Source: Oscillospiraceae bacterium (GTDB taxonomy: Bacteria; Bacillota; Clostridia; Oscillospirales; Oscillospiraceae). From it: a DNA stretch of 45,187 nt. The stretch is from positions 1 through 45,187 of the forward strand of contig JAFXTM010000049.1 of the NCBI GenBank assembly GCA_017535865.1. Reading direction: 5' to 3'. A model generated the notes under the pieces. That model had not been told where the DNA came from and searched no databases. It was given only the letters and a program-made list of their open reading frames with translations. A program made the translations under genes and the position numbers. Shown here piece after piece: positions 7,495 through 15,332 of this stretch (positions are counted from its first letter, which is position 1; every line of letters starts with the position of its first letter).

Positions 7495-8760
7495 TCAATA
7501 CAGCTGGAAGCAGGCACGGACCGCGCCCGCCATATAGAGCGAGCCCACCGCGCAGACCATACCGTCCTCTCCGGCCTGCTCCATTGCCGTGCTTACGCCC
7601 TCGGGGATGCCGCCGCAGACCGTGACGGGCTTTCCGAAGCGCGCCAGTTCTTTTCCCAGATCCGCCGCGGGCAGCGCCCGATCGGAGTCCGGCGTGACAC
7701 ACACCCAGGCGTCCGCGGCCGGCGCCAGGATCTCCGCAAGGCGCGGATAGTCCTTGTCGGCGAGAACGCCGATGAGCAGCACGCGTTTTTGATCGGGAAA
7801 ATAGTGCAGCAGATTCTCCGCCACCGTCTCGGCACACTGGGGGTTATGCCCGCCGTCGACGATGAAGGCCGGTTCCTCCCGCACGAGTTCGAAGCGCGCG
7901 GGCCAGCTGACGGCGTAGAGCCCGTGTTCCACCGCCTCCTCCGGGAGTTTCCAGCCACGCGTGCGCAGGACCTCGACCAGCTCCAGCACGACGGCCGCGT
8001 TCCTGCGCTGGTGTGCGCCCAGCAGCGGGATCGCACAGGGCAGGCCGCGATAGGTGAAGACCTGGCCCTCCAGGCTGTCGAATTCCGGGACGATCTGCGA
8101 AAAATCCGCCGTGTGCAGCGTCGCGCCGAGCGCCTCGCAGCGCGCGCGGACCACCTCCATGACGTTCCCGGCCTGCGGGTAGAGCACAACTTCGCAGCCG
8201 GGCTTGATGATGCCGGCTTTCTCAAAGGCGATCTGCTCCACGGTGTTCCCGAGCACGGCGGTGTGGTCGAGGCCGATGTTCATGATGACGGCAGCCTCCG
8301 GCTGCCCGATGATGTTGGTGGCGTCGAAGCGGCCCCCAAGCCCCACCTCCAGCACAACGACGTCGACCTTTTCGCGCGCGTACCAGAGCAGCGCCAGTGC
8401 GGTCATCATCTCAAATTCCGTCGGGTGCTCCTCCATCGCGTCGGCGAGCGGCGCGAGCTCCGCCACGAGCGCGGCAAGCGTGTCGTCTTCAATGGGGCGG
8501 CCGTTGAGCTGCATGCGCTCGTTGAAGCGGAAGAGATAGGGCGAGGTGAACAGGCCCGTCCGATACCCGGCGGCCTTGAGCACCGAGGCGGTCATGGCCG
8601 CGCAGCTGCCTTTTCCGTTGGTCCCGGCGATGTGGACGTATTTCAGTTTTTTCTGCGGGTCGCCCAGTTTTTCGAGCAGCGCGCCGATCCGCTCCAGTCC
8701 CGGGCGGGAGCCGTACCAGCGCAGTCCGCCGATATAGGCGAGCGCTTCCTTGTAATCCAT
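7495..8760 (-). CDS. folC: Bifunctional folylpolyglutamate synthase / dihydrofolate synthase
   Basis: 421 residues, normal for FolC. It adds glutamates to folates, and in many bacteria also joins glutamate to dihydropteroate, using ATP in the cytoplasm. The ATP loop is GTNGKGS (46-52), followed by FTSPYLFRFNERMQLNG; the Mur-ligase-type core shows NIGLDHTAVLG and the C-terminal domain DGGHNPQCAE. AGGAAG precedes the ATG at 8758-8760. It is the first gene of the folC-ruvX unit and is driven by the promoter at 8794-8822. Confidence 0.95.
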   Translation of the reverse strand: MDYKEALAYIGGLRWYGSRPGLERIGALLEKLGDPQKKLKYVHIAGTNGKGSCAAMTASVLKAAGYRTGLFTSPYLFRFNERMQLNGRPIEDDTLAALVAELAPLADAMEEHPTEFEMMTALALLWYAREKVDVVVLEVGLGGRFDATNIIGQPEAAVIMNIGLDHTAVLGNTVEQIAFEKAGIIKPGCEVVLYPQAGNVMEVVRARCEALGATLHTADFSQIVPEFDSLEGQVFTYRGLPCAIPLLGAHQRRNAAVVLELVEVLRTRGWKLPEEAVEHGLYAVSWPARFELVREEPAFIVDGGHNPQCAETVAENLLHYFPDQKRVLLIGVLADKDYPRLAEILAPAADAWVCVTPDSDRALPAADLGKELARFGKPVTVCGGIPEGVSTAMEQAGEDGMVCAVGSLYMAGAVRACFQLY

Positions 8761-8793
8761 GTCATCGCTTCCTGTCTGTTGGTTTCTTCCTGC

Positions 8794-8822
8794 ATGATAG
8801 CATCGTTTCCTTCAATCTGCAA
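8794..8822 (-). promoter_or_regulatory. Promoter of folC-ruvX
   Basis: On the minus strand: TTGCAG (8817-8822), a 17-bp spacer, and TATCAT (8794-8799) with an extended TGC just upstream. Its -35 box sits two bases from the -35 box of the opposite promoter at 8825. Confidence 0.65.
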
Positions 8823-8824
8823 GC

Positions 8825-8853
8825 TTTACAGATCGGAAATCGGTTGCTATAAT
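8825..8853 (+). promoter_or_regulatory. Promoter of the ABM protein / AEC transporter pair
   Basis: TTTACA (8825-8830), a 17-bp spacer and TATAAT (8848-8853) with an extended TGC. This is a near-consensus sigma-A promoter, back to back with the folC promoter. Confidence 0.8.
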
Positions 8854-8882
8854 ACTTCTATCCTGTAGGGGAGGGATGCCCC

Positions 8883-9173
8883 ATGATCAAGATCGTTTCC
8901 CGGCGGCTCATCCGCACGGAGGACATAGGACGGTTCCAGGCGCTCGCGGGCGAGCTGGTGCGCCTGTCGCAGAAAGAGCCCGGCTGTCTGAGCTATACGC
9001 TCAACCAGAGCCGCGACGATCCCCGCCTGCACGCATTCATCGAGTGCTGGGCCGACCAGGCTGCCCTCGACGCGCACGGCACGGCCGAGCATTTTCAGCG
9101 CCTCGTGCCGCAGTTCGCGGCGCTGACAGAGGAGCGTCCTCCTCTGGAGCGTTACGAGGAGATCGAGGGCTGA
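8883..9173 (+). CDS. Antibiotic biosynthesis monooxygenase (ABM) domain protein, YgiN-like
   Basis: 96 residues, one dimeric alpha/beta-barrel ABM domain. Visible family pattern: an opening MIKIVSRRLI strand, EPGCLSYTLNQSRDDP in the middle and FIECWADQAALDAHGTAEHFQRLV at the end. Relatives oxidise quinols or other aromatics without cofactor, but many have unknown roles. GGGAGGG precedes the ATG. It lies four bases before the transporter gene and is probably co-transcribed with it; a shared substrate is possible but unproven. Confidence 0.85.
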   Translation: MIKIVSRRLIRTEDIGRFQALAGELVRLSQKEPGCLSYTLNQSRDDPRLHAFIECWADQAALDAHGTAEHFQRLVPQFAALTEERPPLERYEEIEG

Positions 9174-9177
9174 GACC

Positions 9178-10119
9178 ATGTGGGGAAATTTCATTGCCTG
9201 TCTGGACGCCGTGCTGCCGATCTTCGGCCTGATCCTGCTCGGTTACGCCGCCAAGCGCATGGGTCTGCTGGATCGTGACGACGTGCGGAAAATGAACAAG
9301 GTCTTTTTCCGCTTCTTCATGCCCGTCATGCTCTTCTACAACATCTACTGCTCCGATCTGAGCGCAGCCGTTCAGCCGGCTCTGATCGCCTACGCGCTGG
9401 GCTGCACGCTGCTGGTCTTTCTTTTCTCGCTCGCGATCGTGCGGCGCGTCGAGCCGGAGCGCAGCCGCCGCGGCGTGATCGTGCAGGGTCTGTATCGCTC
9501 CAACCTCGTCGTGATCGGGCTGCCGGTCGTCGAGAGCCTGATGGGGCCGGACAACCTCGGCCCGGTGGTCCTGCTGATCGCAACGGTGGTGCCGCTGTTC
9601 AACACGCTTGCCGTGATCGTGCTGGAATACTACGGCGGCGAGCGGACGCGCCCCGCCCGGCTCGTCCTCGACGTGCTGAAAAACCCGCTGAACCTGGGCT
9701 CGGTCGCGGGCATTCTGGCCCTTCTCCTCGGGCTGAAGCTCCCCCTGCCGGCGGAAACGGTGGCGGAGCAGATGAGCGCGGCCGCAAGCCCGGTCATGCT
9801 CTTTCTGCTTGGCGCCTTCCTCCAGCCGTCCGCCATGAAGCACGACCGCCGCGCCGTCCTCTGGGTGAGCGCCGGGCGGCTGCTGATCGTCCCGGCTCTG
9901 ACGCTGCTCCCGGCGGTGCTGCTCGGCTGGCGCGGCGTGGCGCTGGCCTCGCTGATTCCGGTCTTCGCCTCCTCCACGGCGGTGAATTCCTTTACGATGG
10001 CGCAGCAGATGGGCGGCGACGCGGAGCTCGCCGGGAACATCGTGGTCGCGACCAGCGCGCTTTGTTCACTGACGCTGTTCTTCTGGTGTTTTCTCTTTAA
10101 GAGTCTGGGGCTTCTCTGA
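9178..10119 (+). CDS. AEC family (auxin efflux carrier-like) transporter
   Basis: 313 residues, standard length. About ten hydrophobic segments are arranged as two halves: the first covers about residues 10-150 (VLPIFGLILLGYAAKRMGLL, VFFRFFMPVMLFYNI), the second about 165-313 (NPLNLGSVAGILALLLGL, ALASLIPVFASSTAVNSF). Family members export or import organic anions such as malate; the substrate cannot be predicted. It follows the ABM gene by four bases and ends at a strong terminator. Confidence 0.9.
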   Translation: MWGNFIACLDAVLPIFGLILLGYAAKRMGLLDRDDVRKMNKVFFRFFMPVMLFYNIYCSDLSAAVQPALIAYALGCTLLVFLFSLAIVRRVEPERSRRGVIVQGLYRSNLVVIGLPVVESLMGPDNLGPVVLLIATVVPLFNTLAVIVLEYYGGERTRPARLVLDVLKNPLNLGSVAGILALLLGLKLPLPAETVAEQMSAAASPVMLFLLGAFLQPSAMKHDRRAVLWVSAGRLLIVPALTLLPAVLLGWRGVALASLIPVFASSTAVNSFTMAQQMGGDAELAGNIVVATSALCSLTLFFWCFLFKSLGLL

Positions 10120-10137
10120 AAAGGCAACGGTCCTCCC

Positions 10138-10179
10138 GGCGGGAGGCGCTTCGCGTGGAAGCGCCTCCCGCCGCTTTTT
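10138..10179 (+). terminator. Terminator after the AEC transporter gene
   Basis: A 14-bp perfect stem (10138-10151 with 10159-10172) is followed by GCTTTTT. Confidence 0.9.
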
Positions 10180-10189
10180 GGAAAAGGTC

Positions 10190-10218
10190 TTGACACCGTG
10201 CTTTCTCCACACTATAAT
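10190..10218 (+). promoter_or_regulatory. Perfect-consensus promoter of the TetR-CPBP operon
   Basis: TTGACA (10190-10195), exactly 17 bp, TATAAT (10213-10218). A promoter this strong before a TetR gene suggests it is normally held off by repression. Confidence 0.85.
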
Positions 10219-10248
10219 AACAATCGTTATATAACAACAATTATTGTT
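10217..10248 (+). promoter_or_regulatory. Candidate TetR operator pair
   Basis: Two short inverted repeats overlap and follow the -10 box: ATAAC-aatc-GTTAT (10217-10230, overlapping the -10) and AACAA-tta-TTGTT (10236-10248). The position suits autorepression by the TetR protein encoded 18 bases downstream. Binding is inference. Confidence 0.5.
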
Positions 10249-10265
10249 TTCGGAGGTGAACGGAC

Positions 10266-10850
10266 ATGCCGCCGAAAAGCAAGATCACACGGGACATGAT
10301 CGTAGACGCGGCCGTGAAAGTCGCCCGTGAAACGGGGGCGGAAGCGGTCAATGCGAGGACCGTGGCGCAGACGCTGCATTGCTCCACGCAGCCGGTCATG
10401 TACCATTTTTCCACAATGGAAGAACTGAAGCGGGCGGCCTACTCCCAAGCGGACCGGTTTCATACGGACTATCTGATGCACAGCTCCGGCAAAATCAATC
10501 CTCTTCTGGAAATCGGCCTGCATTATATCCGCTTTGCGATCGAAGAGCCGCATCTGTTCCGTTTTCTGTTTCAGTCCGGATACGCGAAGGAAAGCAATCT
10601 GTCGGAGATGATCGCCTCCGAAGAGCTGGCTCCGGTCCTTTCTGCCATGCAGGAGGGCTTGAAAATGGATCCGGACAAGACCCGGAAAGTGTTTTTGACC
10701 GTCGCCCTGTTTGCCCACGGCTATGCAAGCATCATCGCCAACAACGCCTTGGAATTTGACGAACGTACGGTCGCCGCCCATTTGGAGCGCGCGTTCAACG
10801 GCGCGGTGCTCGCCGTCAGGCAGGAGGAAAACGATGAAAAAACTGTATGA
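10266..10850 (+). CDS. TetR/AcrR family transcriptional regulator
   Basis: 194 residues. The N-terminal helix-turn-helix covers about 8-55 (ITRDMIVDAAVKVARETGAE, then ARTVAQTLHCSTQPVMYHFS), with the family tyrosine-histidine-phenylalanine. The C-terminal ligand domain is roughly 60-185. GGAGGTGA precedes the ATG. Its stop lies 17 bases inside the following CPBP gene, so the two form one operon; the likely target is its own promoter with the inverted repeats at 10217-10248. The ligand is unknown. Confidence 0.92.
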   Translation: MPPKSKITRDMIVDAAVKVARETGAEAVNARTVAQTLHCSTQPVMYHFSTMEELKRAAYSQADRFHTDYLMHSSGKINPLLEIGLHYIRFAIEEPHLFRFLFQSGYAKESNLSEMIASEELAPVLSAMQEGLKMDPDKTRKVFLTVALFAHGYASIIANNALEFDERTVAAHLERAFNGAVLAVRQEENDEKTV

Positions 10851-11592
10851 AAAAAGCGAGATCCTGTTTGCGCTCTTCTGGATCGTGCTTTACACGGTCT
10901 GTATGGGAAATCTGCGCAATCTCGGGGACGACAGTCCGTATATGACGGTCGGTCTGATTGTGATCTCCGTTTCGATGCTCCTGTTCGTTTGGAGAAACGG
11001 ACTGCTGGAGAAATACGGTTTGTCCGGCTGGGCCGGGAACAGCAAGGCCATGCTGTGGTTTCTCCCGCTTTGGATCATCACGACCCTCAACCTCTGGGGC
11101 GGCATCACACCGCGCTTTCCGATGCCGGGGCAGCTCTTCGTTGTCGTGTCGATGGCTTTTGTCGGCTTCGCCGAGGAGCTGATCTTCCGGGGCTTCCTGT
11201 TCAAAGCCATGCTGAAGAGCGGCAGCGTCAAGACGGCCGTGATCGTCTCCTCCGTCACCTTTGGTCTTGGGCACATTTTGAATTTGTTTACCGGACACGA
11301 GCTGGCGGAAACACTCTTGCAGGTCGTCTTTGCCGTCGCCTATGGCTTTCTTGTCACGATGGTTTTTTACAAGAGCGGCAGCCTGCTCCCCTGCATCCTG
11401 TCTCACAGCCTGTTTGATGTGTTTGCTCAATATGCGTCGAGCGACGCCTCTCCTCTGCTGAACTGGGTCGGTCACGGCGTTATCATCATCCTGACGCTCC
11501 TGTATTGTCTGTACTTGACAAAGCGCGTGGAGACGCCCGCCGTCAACCGATCCGACACGCCGGAAGAGGCTTCGTCCTGTCCGCAGGAATAG
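10834..11592 (+). CDS. CPBP family intramembrane metalloprotease
   Basis: 252 residues from the ATG at 10834, which has AGGAGG at 10822-10827, inside the TetR gene. About seven hydrophobic helices. The protease (CAAX/ABI) motifs are EELIFRG (EExxxR), FGLGHI and HSLFDVF, so the catalytic set is complete. Bacterial members act in prenyl-protein-like processing, bacteriocin immunity or resistance. The TetR linkage suggests it is induced by a small molecule; the substrate is unknown. It is a different paralogue from the CPBP gene at 21854. Confidence 0.88.
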   Translation: MKKLYEKSEILFALFWIVLYTVCMGNLRNLGDDSPYMTVGLIVISVSMLLFVWRNGLLEKYGLSGWAGNSKAMLWFLPLWIITTLNLWGGITPRFPMPGQLFVVVSMAFVGFAEELIFRGFLFKAMLKSGSVKTAVIVSSVTFGLGHILNLFTGHELAETLLQVVFAVAYGFLVTMVFYKSGSLLPCILSHSLFDVFAQYASSDASPLLNWVGHGVIIILTLLYCLYLTKRVETPAVNRSDTPEEASSCPQE

Positions 11593-11635
11593 CGGGCGTC
11601 CGTCGTCACCCCAAACCTTCTCTCGGAACAGCCGG

Positions 11636-11670
11636 GCAGGCGTGATCGAAGCGATCACGCCTGCTTTTTT
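11636..11670 (+). terminator. Terminator of the TetR-CPBP operon
   Basis: A 13-bp perfect stem (gcaggcgtgatcg 11636-11648, loop aag, cgatcacgcctgc 11652-11664) is followed by TTTTTT. The rest of the gap to 11794 holds no clear promoter or other feature. Confidence 0.95.
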
Positions 11671-11794
11671 GTCTCGGTGTCCTGAGGGGAGGAACCCTGC
11701 GCGCGGGGAAAGTTTTTCCCGCCGCCCGCTTCGCCTTTCTTTTCATGCCCGACGGCGTATGCTCGGGGCAGACGACACCAGGGAGGGACGAGCC

Positions 11795-12619
11795 ATGCAG
11801 GCATTGAAAACACGCCCCGGGGCGCGGCGGGGCGGCATCCTCTATCTGCGCACGGAGGACATCGCGCCGAGTCCCGTGCAGCCCCGACAGCACTTTGACG
11901 ACGAAGCCCTGCGGGAGCTCAGCGAGAGCATCCGCAGCTACGGAATCCTCAACCCCCTCACGCTGCGTCTGCGCGGCGGACGCTATGAGCTCGTGGCCGG
12001 CGAGCGTCGCCTGAGGGCCGCCAAGCTCGCCGGTCTGGAGGAGGTCCCCTGCATCCTGCTGGATGTGAACATGGAGGACGCGGGGCTGATCGCTCTCGTC
12101 GAGAACCTCCAGCGCAAGGATCTGGATTTCATCGAGGAGGCGACCGGTATCCGGCAGCTCATCCACATGTTCGGCATGAGCCAGGAGGAGGCCGCGCGGC
12201 GGATCGGCCGCTCCCAGTCGGCCGTGGCCAACAAGCTGCGCCTCCTGCGCCTCCCGCCCGACGTGCTGGAAGCCCTGCGGCAGAACGGCCTGAGCGAGCG
12301 GCACGGCCGCGCGCTGCTTCGCCTCTGCGGGGAGGAGGCCCAGCGGGCCGCGCTCGCCTACATTCTCGAGCACGATCTGACCGTGGCGGCCACGGAGGCC
12401 TATGTGGACTCGCTGCTCGCCGCGCCCGCTGCGGCGCCCGCGCTTCCCGCGCGGCGGAGGACCTTTGTTCTAAAGGATGTACGGCTTTTTCTCAACAGCC
12501 TCTCGCGCAGCGTCGAGATCATGAAGCAGGGCGGCATCGCCGCCGGGATCCGCCGGGAGGAGACCGAGGACGCCCTGATCGTGACCATTTCCATCCCGAA
12601 GGCCAGGGAACAGACATAA
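11795..12619 (+). CDS. ParB/Spo0J/Noc family DNA-binding CTPase-like protein
   Basis: 274 residues from the ATG at 11795 (GGGAGGG upstream). The N-terminal ParB domain shows PSPVQPRQHFDDEALREL, VAGERRLRAAKLAG (the GERRxxA nucleotide motif) and ENLQRKDLDFIEEA, so the CTP-binding motifs are intact. A helix-turn-helix follows at about 125-165 (MSQEEAARRIGRSQSAVANK). The C-terminal part would dimerise. No parA gene is adjacent, which favours a Noc-like (nucleoid occlusion) protein over the partition ParB; no obvious parS or Noc site was seen. The role is inference. Confidence 0.85.
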   Translation: MQALKTRPGARRGGILYLRTEDIAPSPVQPRQHFDDEALRELSESIRSYGILNPLTLRLRGGRYELVAGERRLRAAKLAGLEEVPCILLDVNMEDAGLIALVENLQRKDLDFIEEATGIRQLIHMFGMSQEEAARRIGRSQSAVANKLRLLRLPPDVLEALRQNGLSERHGRALLRLCGEEAQRAALAYILEHDLTVAATEAYVDSLLAAPAAAPALPARRRTFVLKDVRLFLNSLSRSVEIMKQGGIAAGIRREETEDALIVTISIPKAREQT

Positions 12620-12664
12620 AACCCGCGTACGCACCATATATATGGCGATACGGGGGTGATCGCT

Positions 12665-12943
12665 GTGATCCATTTCTTTTCGGACCTGCGCTGCAAGGAG
12701 GTCATCGACATCCACTCCGGTTTTCGACTCGGCTTTGTCTGCGACGCGGAGTACGACGACGCCGAGGGGCGCCTTCTCTCGCTGATCACGCCGGGCCGGG
12801 CAAGGTTCTTCGGCCTGCTCGGGCGGGAGGACGACTACGTCCTTCCCTGGAACTGCATCGCCCGCGTGGGCCGGGACATCATTCTGGTCGACACCAAGGA
12901 GGCCCCCGCCCGTCGAAAGCGGAAAAAGCCCGGGCTGTTCTAG
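12665..12943 (+). CDS. YlmC/YmxH family sporulation protein (PRC-barrel)
   Basis: 92 residues starting at the GTG at 12665. A GTG nine bases earlier is in frame, but GGGGGTGAT (12652-12660) is spaced correctly only for the later one. The sequence IHFFSDLRCKEVIDIHSGFRLG, then RFFGLLGREDDYVLPWNCI and GRDIILV, is the full signature of this small PRC-barrel-like family found in endospore formers. Molecular function is not known. It supports a spore-forming host. It lies 45 bases after the ParB-like gene; an own promoter is possible (ATA 12616-12618, CATATATA 12635-12642). Confidence 0.85.
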   Translation: MIHFFSDLRCKEVIDIHSGFRLGFVCDAEYDDAEGRLLSLITPGRARFFGLLGREDDYVLPWNCIARVGRDIILVDTKEAPARRKRKKPGLF

Positions 12944-12969
12944 GCGCTCGCGCCCCGCGTGTCTTTTCC

Positions 12970-12998
12970 TCGACAGCGTCCTCTTTTTGTGCTATACT
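12970..12998 (+). promoter_or_regulatory. Promoter of the inositol-monophosphatase-like / hydrolase pair
   Basis: TCGACA (12970-12975), a 17-bp spacer, and TATACT (12993-12998) with an extended TGC. It lies about 29 bases before the start codon at 13027. Confidence 0.7.
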
Positions 12999-13026
12999 GT
13001 CCGCACGAAAAGGGGGCGCTGTTTCT

Positions 13027-13827
13027 ATGGATATGGAGGAAAAGAAGCGGATCCTCGACGCGGTCTGCGCGGCGGAGCGCGAGGCGGCGGAGCTGCTGCG
13101 CCACGCGCATGGGGTGCTGGCCGAGTGCAAGACCGGCCACCGCGACGTGGTGACAGAGTACGACCGGCGTGTGCAGGATCTGCTGCTCGACCGGCTGAGC
13201 GCGGCCTGCCCGGGCGCGCGCTTTTTCTGCGAGGAGAACGACCGGCACGACGATCTGCACGCCGAGCACGTCTTCATCATCGACCCGATCGACGGGACGA
13301 TGAACTTTGTGCGCGGGCTCAACCACAGCTGCATCTCGGTCGCCTATCAGAACCGCGGGACGCTCGAGGCCGCCGCGGTCTGCAACCCCTATGTGGACGA
13401 GCTCTTCACCGCGCTGCGCGGCGGCGGCGCCTTTCTGAACGGGCGGCCTCTCCACGCCGATCCCGCCCCGCTCTCCGAGACCCTCGTCCTCTGCGGCACC
13501 TCGCCCTACCGCGAGGATCTCACCGCGCGGACCTTCCGGCTGATGGAGGCCGCGCACCGCGCGAGCCTCGATATCCGGCGGCAGGGCTCGGCCGAGCTCG
13601 ACCTCTGCAGCGTGGCCGCGGGCCGCGCCGGGGCCTACTTCGAGCTCTCGCTGAGTCTCTGGGACTATGCGGCGGGCTTTCTGATCGTGCAGGAGGCAGG
13701 CGGCTTCTGCACACAGCTGGACGGTTCTCCCCTCCCCTTTGACGGAGGCAAGCCCGCCGTCCTCGCCGGCGGACCACAGGCCTGGGCGGACTTTCGCGCC
13801 ATGGCGGCGCAGAAAGAGGAAGGCTGA
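13027..13827 (+). CDS. Inositol monophosphatase family protein
   Basis: 266 residues, normal for the family of Mg-dependent phosphatases acting on inositol phosphate, related sugars or PAP. Metal ligands are visible in DPIDGTMNF (86-94), FFCEEN (the upstream Glu) and LSLWDYAAGFLIVQEAGG (third Asp). The ATG at 13027 is followed by another in-frame ATG at 13033; either is possible. It is first in a pair with the hydrolase gene four bases downstream. The true substrate cannot be told from sequence. Confidence 0.9.
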   Translation: MDMEEKKRILDAVCAAEREAAELLRHAHGVLAECKTGHRDVVTEYDRRVQDLLLDRLSAACPGARFFCEENDRHDDLHAEHVFIIDPIDGTMNFVRGLNHSCISVAYQNRGTLEAAAVCNPYVDELFTALRGGGAFLNGRPLHADPAPLSETLVLCGTSPYREDLTARTFRLMEAAHRASLDIRRQGSAELDLCSVAAGRAGAYFELSLSLWDYAAGFLIVQEAGGFCTQLDGSPLPFDGGKPAVLAGGPQAWADFRAMAAQKEEG

Positions 13828-13831
13828 GGAT

Positions 13832-14647
13832 ATGGAGGAAAAAAGCTTTCCGACCCGTTGCGGGACCATCCGCTACTGGGTCGGTGGGGGGGCGGAACAG
13901 GCCGCTCCCCAGCTGATCTTTCTCCCCGGCCTGACGGCTGATCACCGGCTGTTTGAAAAGCAGCTCGCATATTTTGAGGGAAAGTTCCCCGTGCTCGTGT
14001 GGGACGCGCCCGGCCACGCGGCCTCCTGGCCGTTTTCACTGACGTTTACGCTGCCGGACAAGGCCCGCTGGCTGGAGGAGATCCTGCGGCAGGAGGGCTT
14101 TGACGCCCCGGTGATCGTCGGGCAGTCCATGGGCGGCTATGTCGGGCAGGTCTACGCCGAGCTGTTTCCGGGAAAACTGAAAGGGTTCGTGTCGATCGAC
14201 TCCGCTCCTCTGCAGCGGGAGTACGTGACGGCCGCGGAGATCTGGCTGCTCAAGCGGATGGAGCCGGTCTACCGCCATTATCCCTGGAAATCGCTCCTGA
14301 AGTCCGGGACCGAGGGCGTCGCGACCTCCGCCTACGGCCGGGAGCTCATGCGTGAAATGATGCTGACCTACGACGGTGACCAGGCGCGCTATGCCGCGCT
14401 CGCCGGGCACGGCTACCGAATCCTGGCCGAGGCCATGGAGGCCGGGCTGCCGTACCGGATCCCCTGCCCCGCGCTGCTGCTCTGCGGGGAGAAGGACCGA
14501 GCCGGCTCCTGCGTCCGCTACAACAGGGCCTGGCACAAGAAGACGGGCATCCCGCTCGTATGGCTCGAAGGCGCGGGGCACAATGCCAACACCGACGCGC
14601 CGGAGCGCGTCAACGCGCTGATCGCGGACTTTGTGCAGAAGCTGTAA
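13832..14647 (+). CDS. Alpha/beta hydrolase
   Basis: 271 residues from the ATG at 13832, which has AGAGGAAGG upstream and lies four bases after the previous stop. Full catalytic set: nucleophile Ser99 in GQSMGG, Asp222 in GEKDRAG and His250 in GAGHNAN; the oxyanion strand is LIFLPGLTADHRLF. The cap region is about 125-205. It is cytoplasmic with no signal. Likely an esterase or peptidase-type hydrolase; substrate unknown. Confidence 0.88.
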   Translation: MEEKSFPTRCGTIRYWVGGGAEQAAPQLIFLPGLTADHRLFEKQLAYFEGKFPVLVWDAPGHAASWPFSLTFTLPDKARWLEEILRQEGFDAPVIVGQSMGGYVGQVYAELFPGKLKGFVSIDSAPLQREYVTAAEIWLLKRMEPVYRHYPWKSLLKSGTEGVATSAYGRELMREMMLTYDGDQARYAALAGHGYRILAEAMEAGLPYRIPCPALLLCGEKDRAGSCVRYNRAWHKKTGIPLVWLEGAGHNANTDAPERVNALIADFVQKL

Positions 14648-14679
14648 GCGTAGACGCCGGGGGAATCAATAACGTAAAG

Positions 14680-14713
14680 AGGCCGCCGCATCCCGGAGAT
14701 GCGGCGGCCTTTT
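14680..14713 (+). terminator. Terminator after the hydrolase gene
   Basis: A 13-bp stem (14680-14692 with 14698-14710) followed by TTTT. Confidence 0.85.
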
Positions 14714-14746
14714 ACCGTGCTTTTGTTATTTCTCTCGATGTTTGGC

Positions 14747-14760
14747 GTGTATAGGGGTGA
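14747..14760 (+). promoter_or_regulatory. Shared leader box of sigma module 2
   Basis: GTGTATAGGGGTGA lies 28 bases before the start at 14775. It matches the boxes of modules 1, 3 and 4 (core TATA-GGGTGA) but is closer to the start than theirs. Confidence 0.4.
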
Positions 14761-14774
14761 AAGGAGAGGGTGAT

Positions 14775-15332
14775 ATGGACGATGCCGCGATCGTCGCGCT
14801 GTTCTGGGCGCGTTCGGAGGACGCGATCCGGGAGGCGGAAAAGCGCTACGGGAGCTATTGCGCCGCCATTGCCGGGCGCATCCTGAGCGACGCCGAGGAT
14901 ACGCGCGAATGTCTCAATGATCTCTGGCTCGCCGCCTGGCGCTCCATTCCGCCCCAGCGCCCCGAAAACCTGCGCTGTTATCTGGGGAAGCTGATCCGAA
15001 ACCTTGCCATTTCCCTCCGGCGGAGGACACACCGTCAGAAGCGAGGCGGTGGGGAGACCGATCTGGTACTGGAAGAGCTGGGTGAATGCGTATCCGGAGG
15101 GACGGAGCCCGAACAAGTGCTGGAGGCGCAGGTGCTGTGCGAGGCGCTGGATCGCTGGCTGGCCGCGCTGCCTCTGCGGGACCGGCAGCTTTTTGTGAAC
15201 CGTTATTTTTATGTGCGCAGCGTGCCGGAGCTCGCTGAAACGGCGGGCACGAGCCGCGCGAATGTCAACAGCACGCTGTACCGGTTGAGGAAAAAGCTGC
15301 GGGTGTATCTGGAGAAGGAGGGCCTGGTATGA
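14775..15332 (+). CDS. ECF-like sigma-70 family sigma factor (module 2)
   Basis: 185 residues from the ATG at 14775 (AAGGAGAGGG upstream). Region 2 shows GRILSDAEDTRECLNDLWLAAW, with a Leu-for-Val change relative to the paralogues; region 4 shows LPLRDRQLFVNRYFYVRSV and a helix-turn-helix at ELAETAGTSRANVNSTLYRL. It is the most divergent of the four sigma factors here. It lacks the NTAQKRNSRYD linker, having THRQKRGGGETDL instead. The stop overlaps the next start by ATGA. Confidence 0.9.
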   Translation: MDDAAIVALFWARSEDAIREAEKRYGSYCAAIAGRILSDAEDTRECLNDLWLAAWRSIPPQRPENLRCYLGKLIRNLAISLRRRTHRQKRGGGETDLVLEELGECVSGGTEPEQVLEAQVLCEALDRWLAALPLRDRQLFVNRYFYVRSVPELAETAGTSRANVNSTLYRLRKKLRVYLEKEGLV

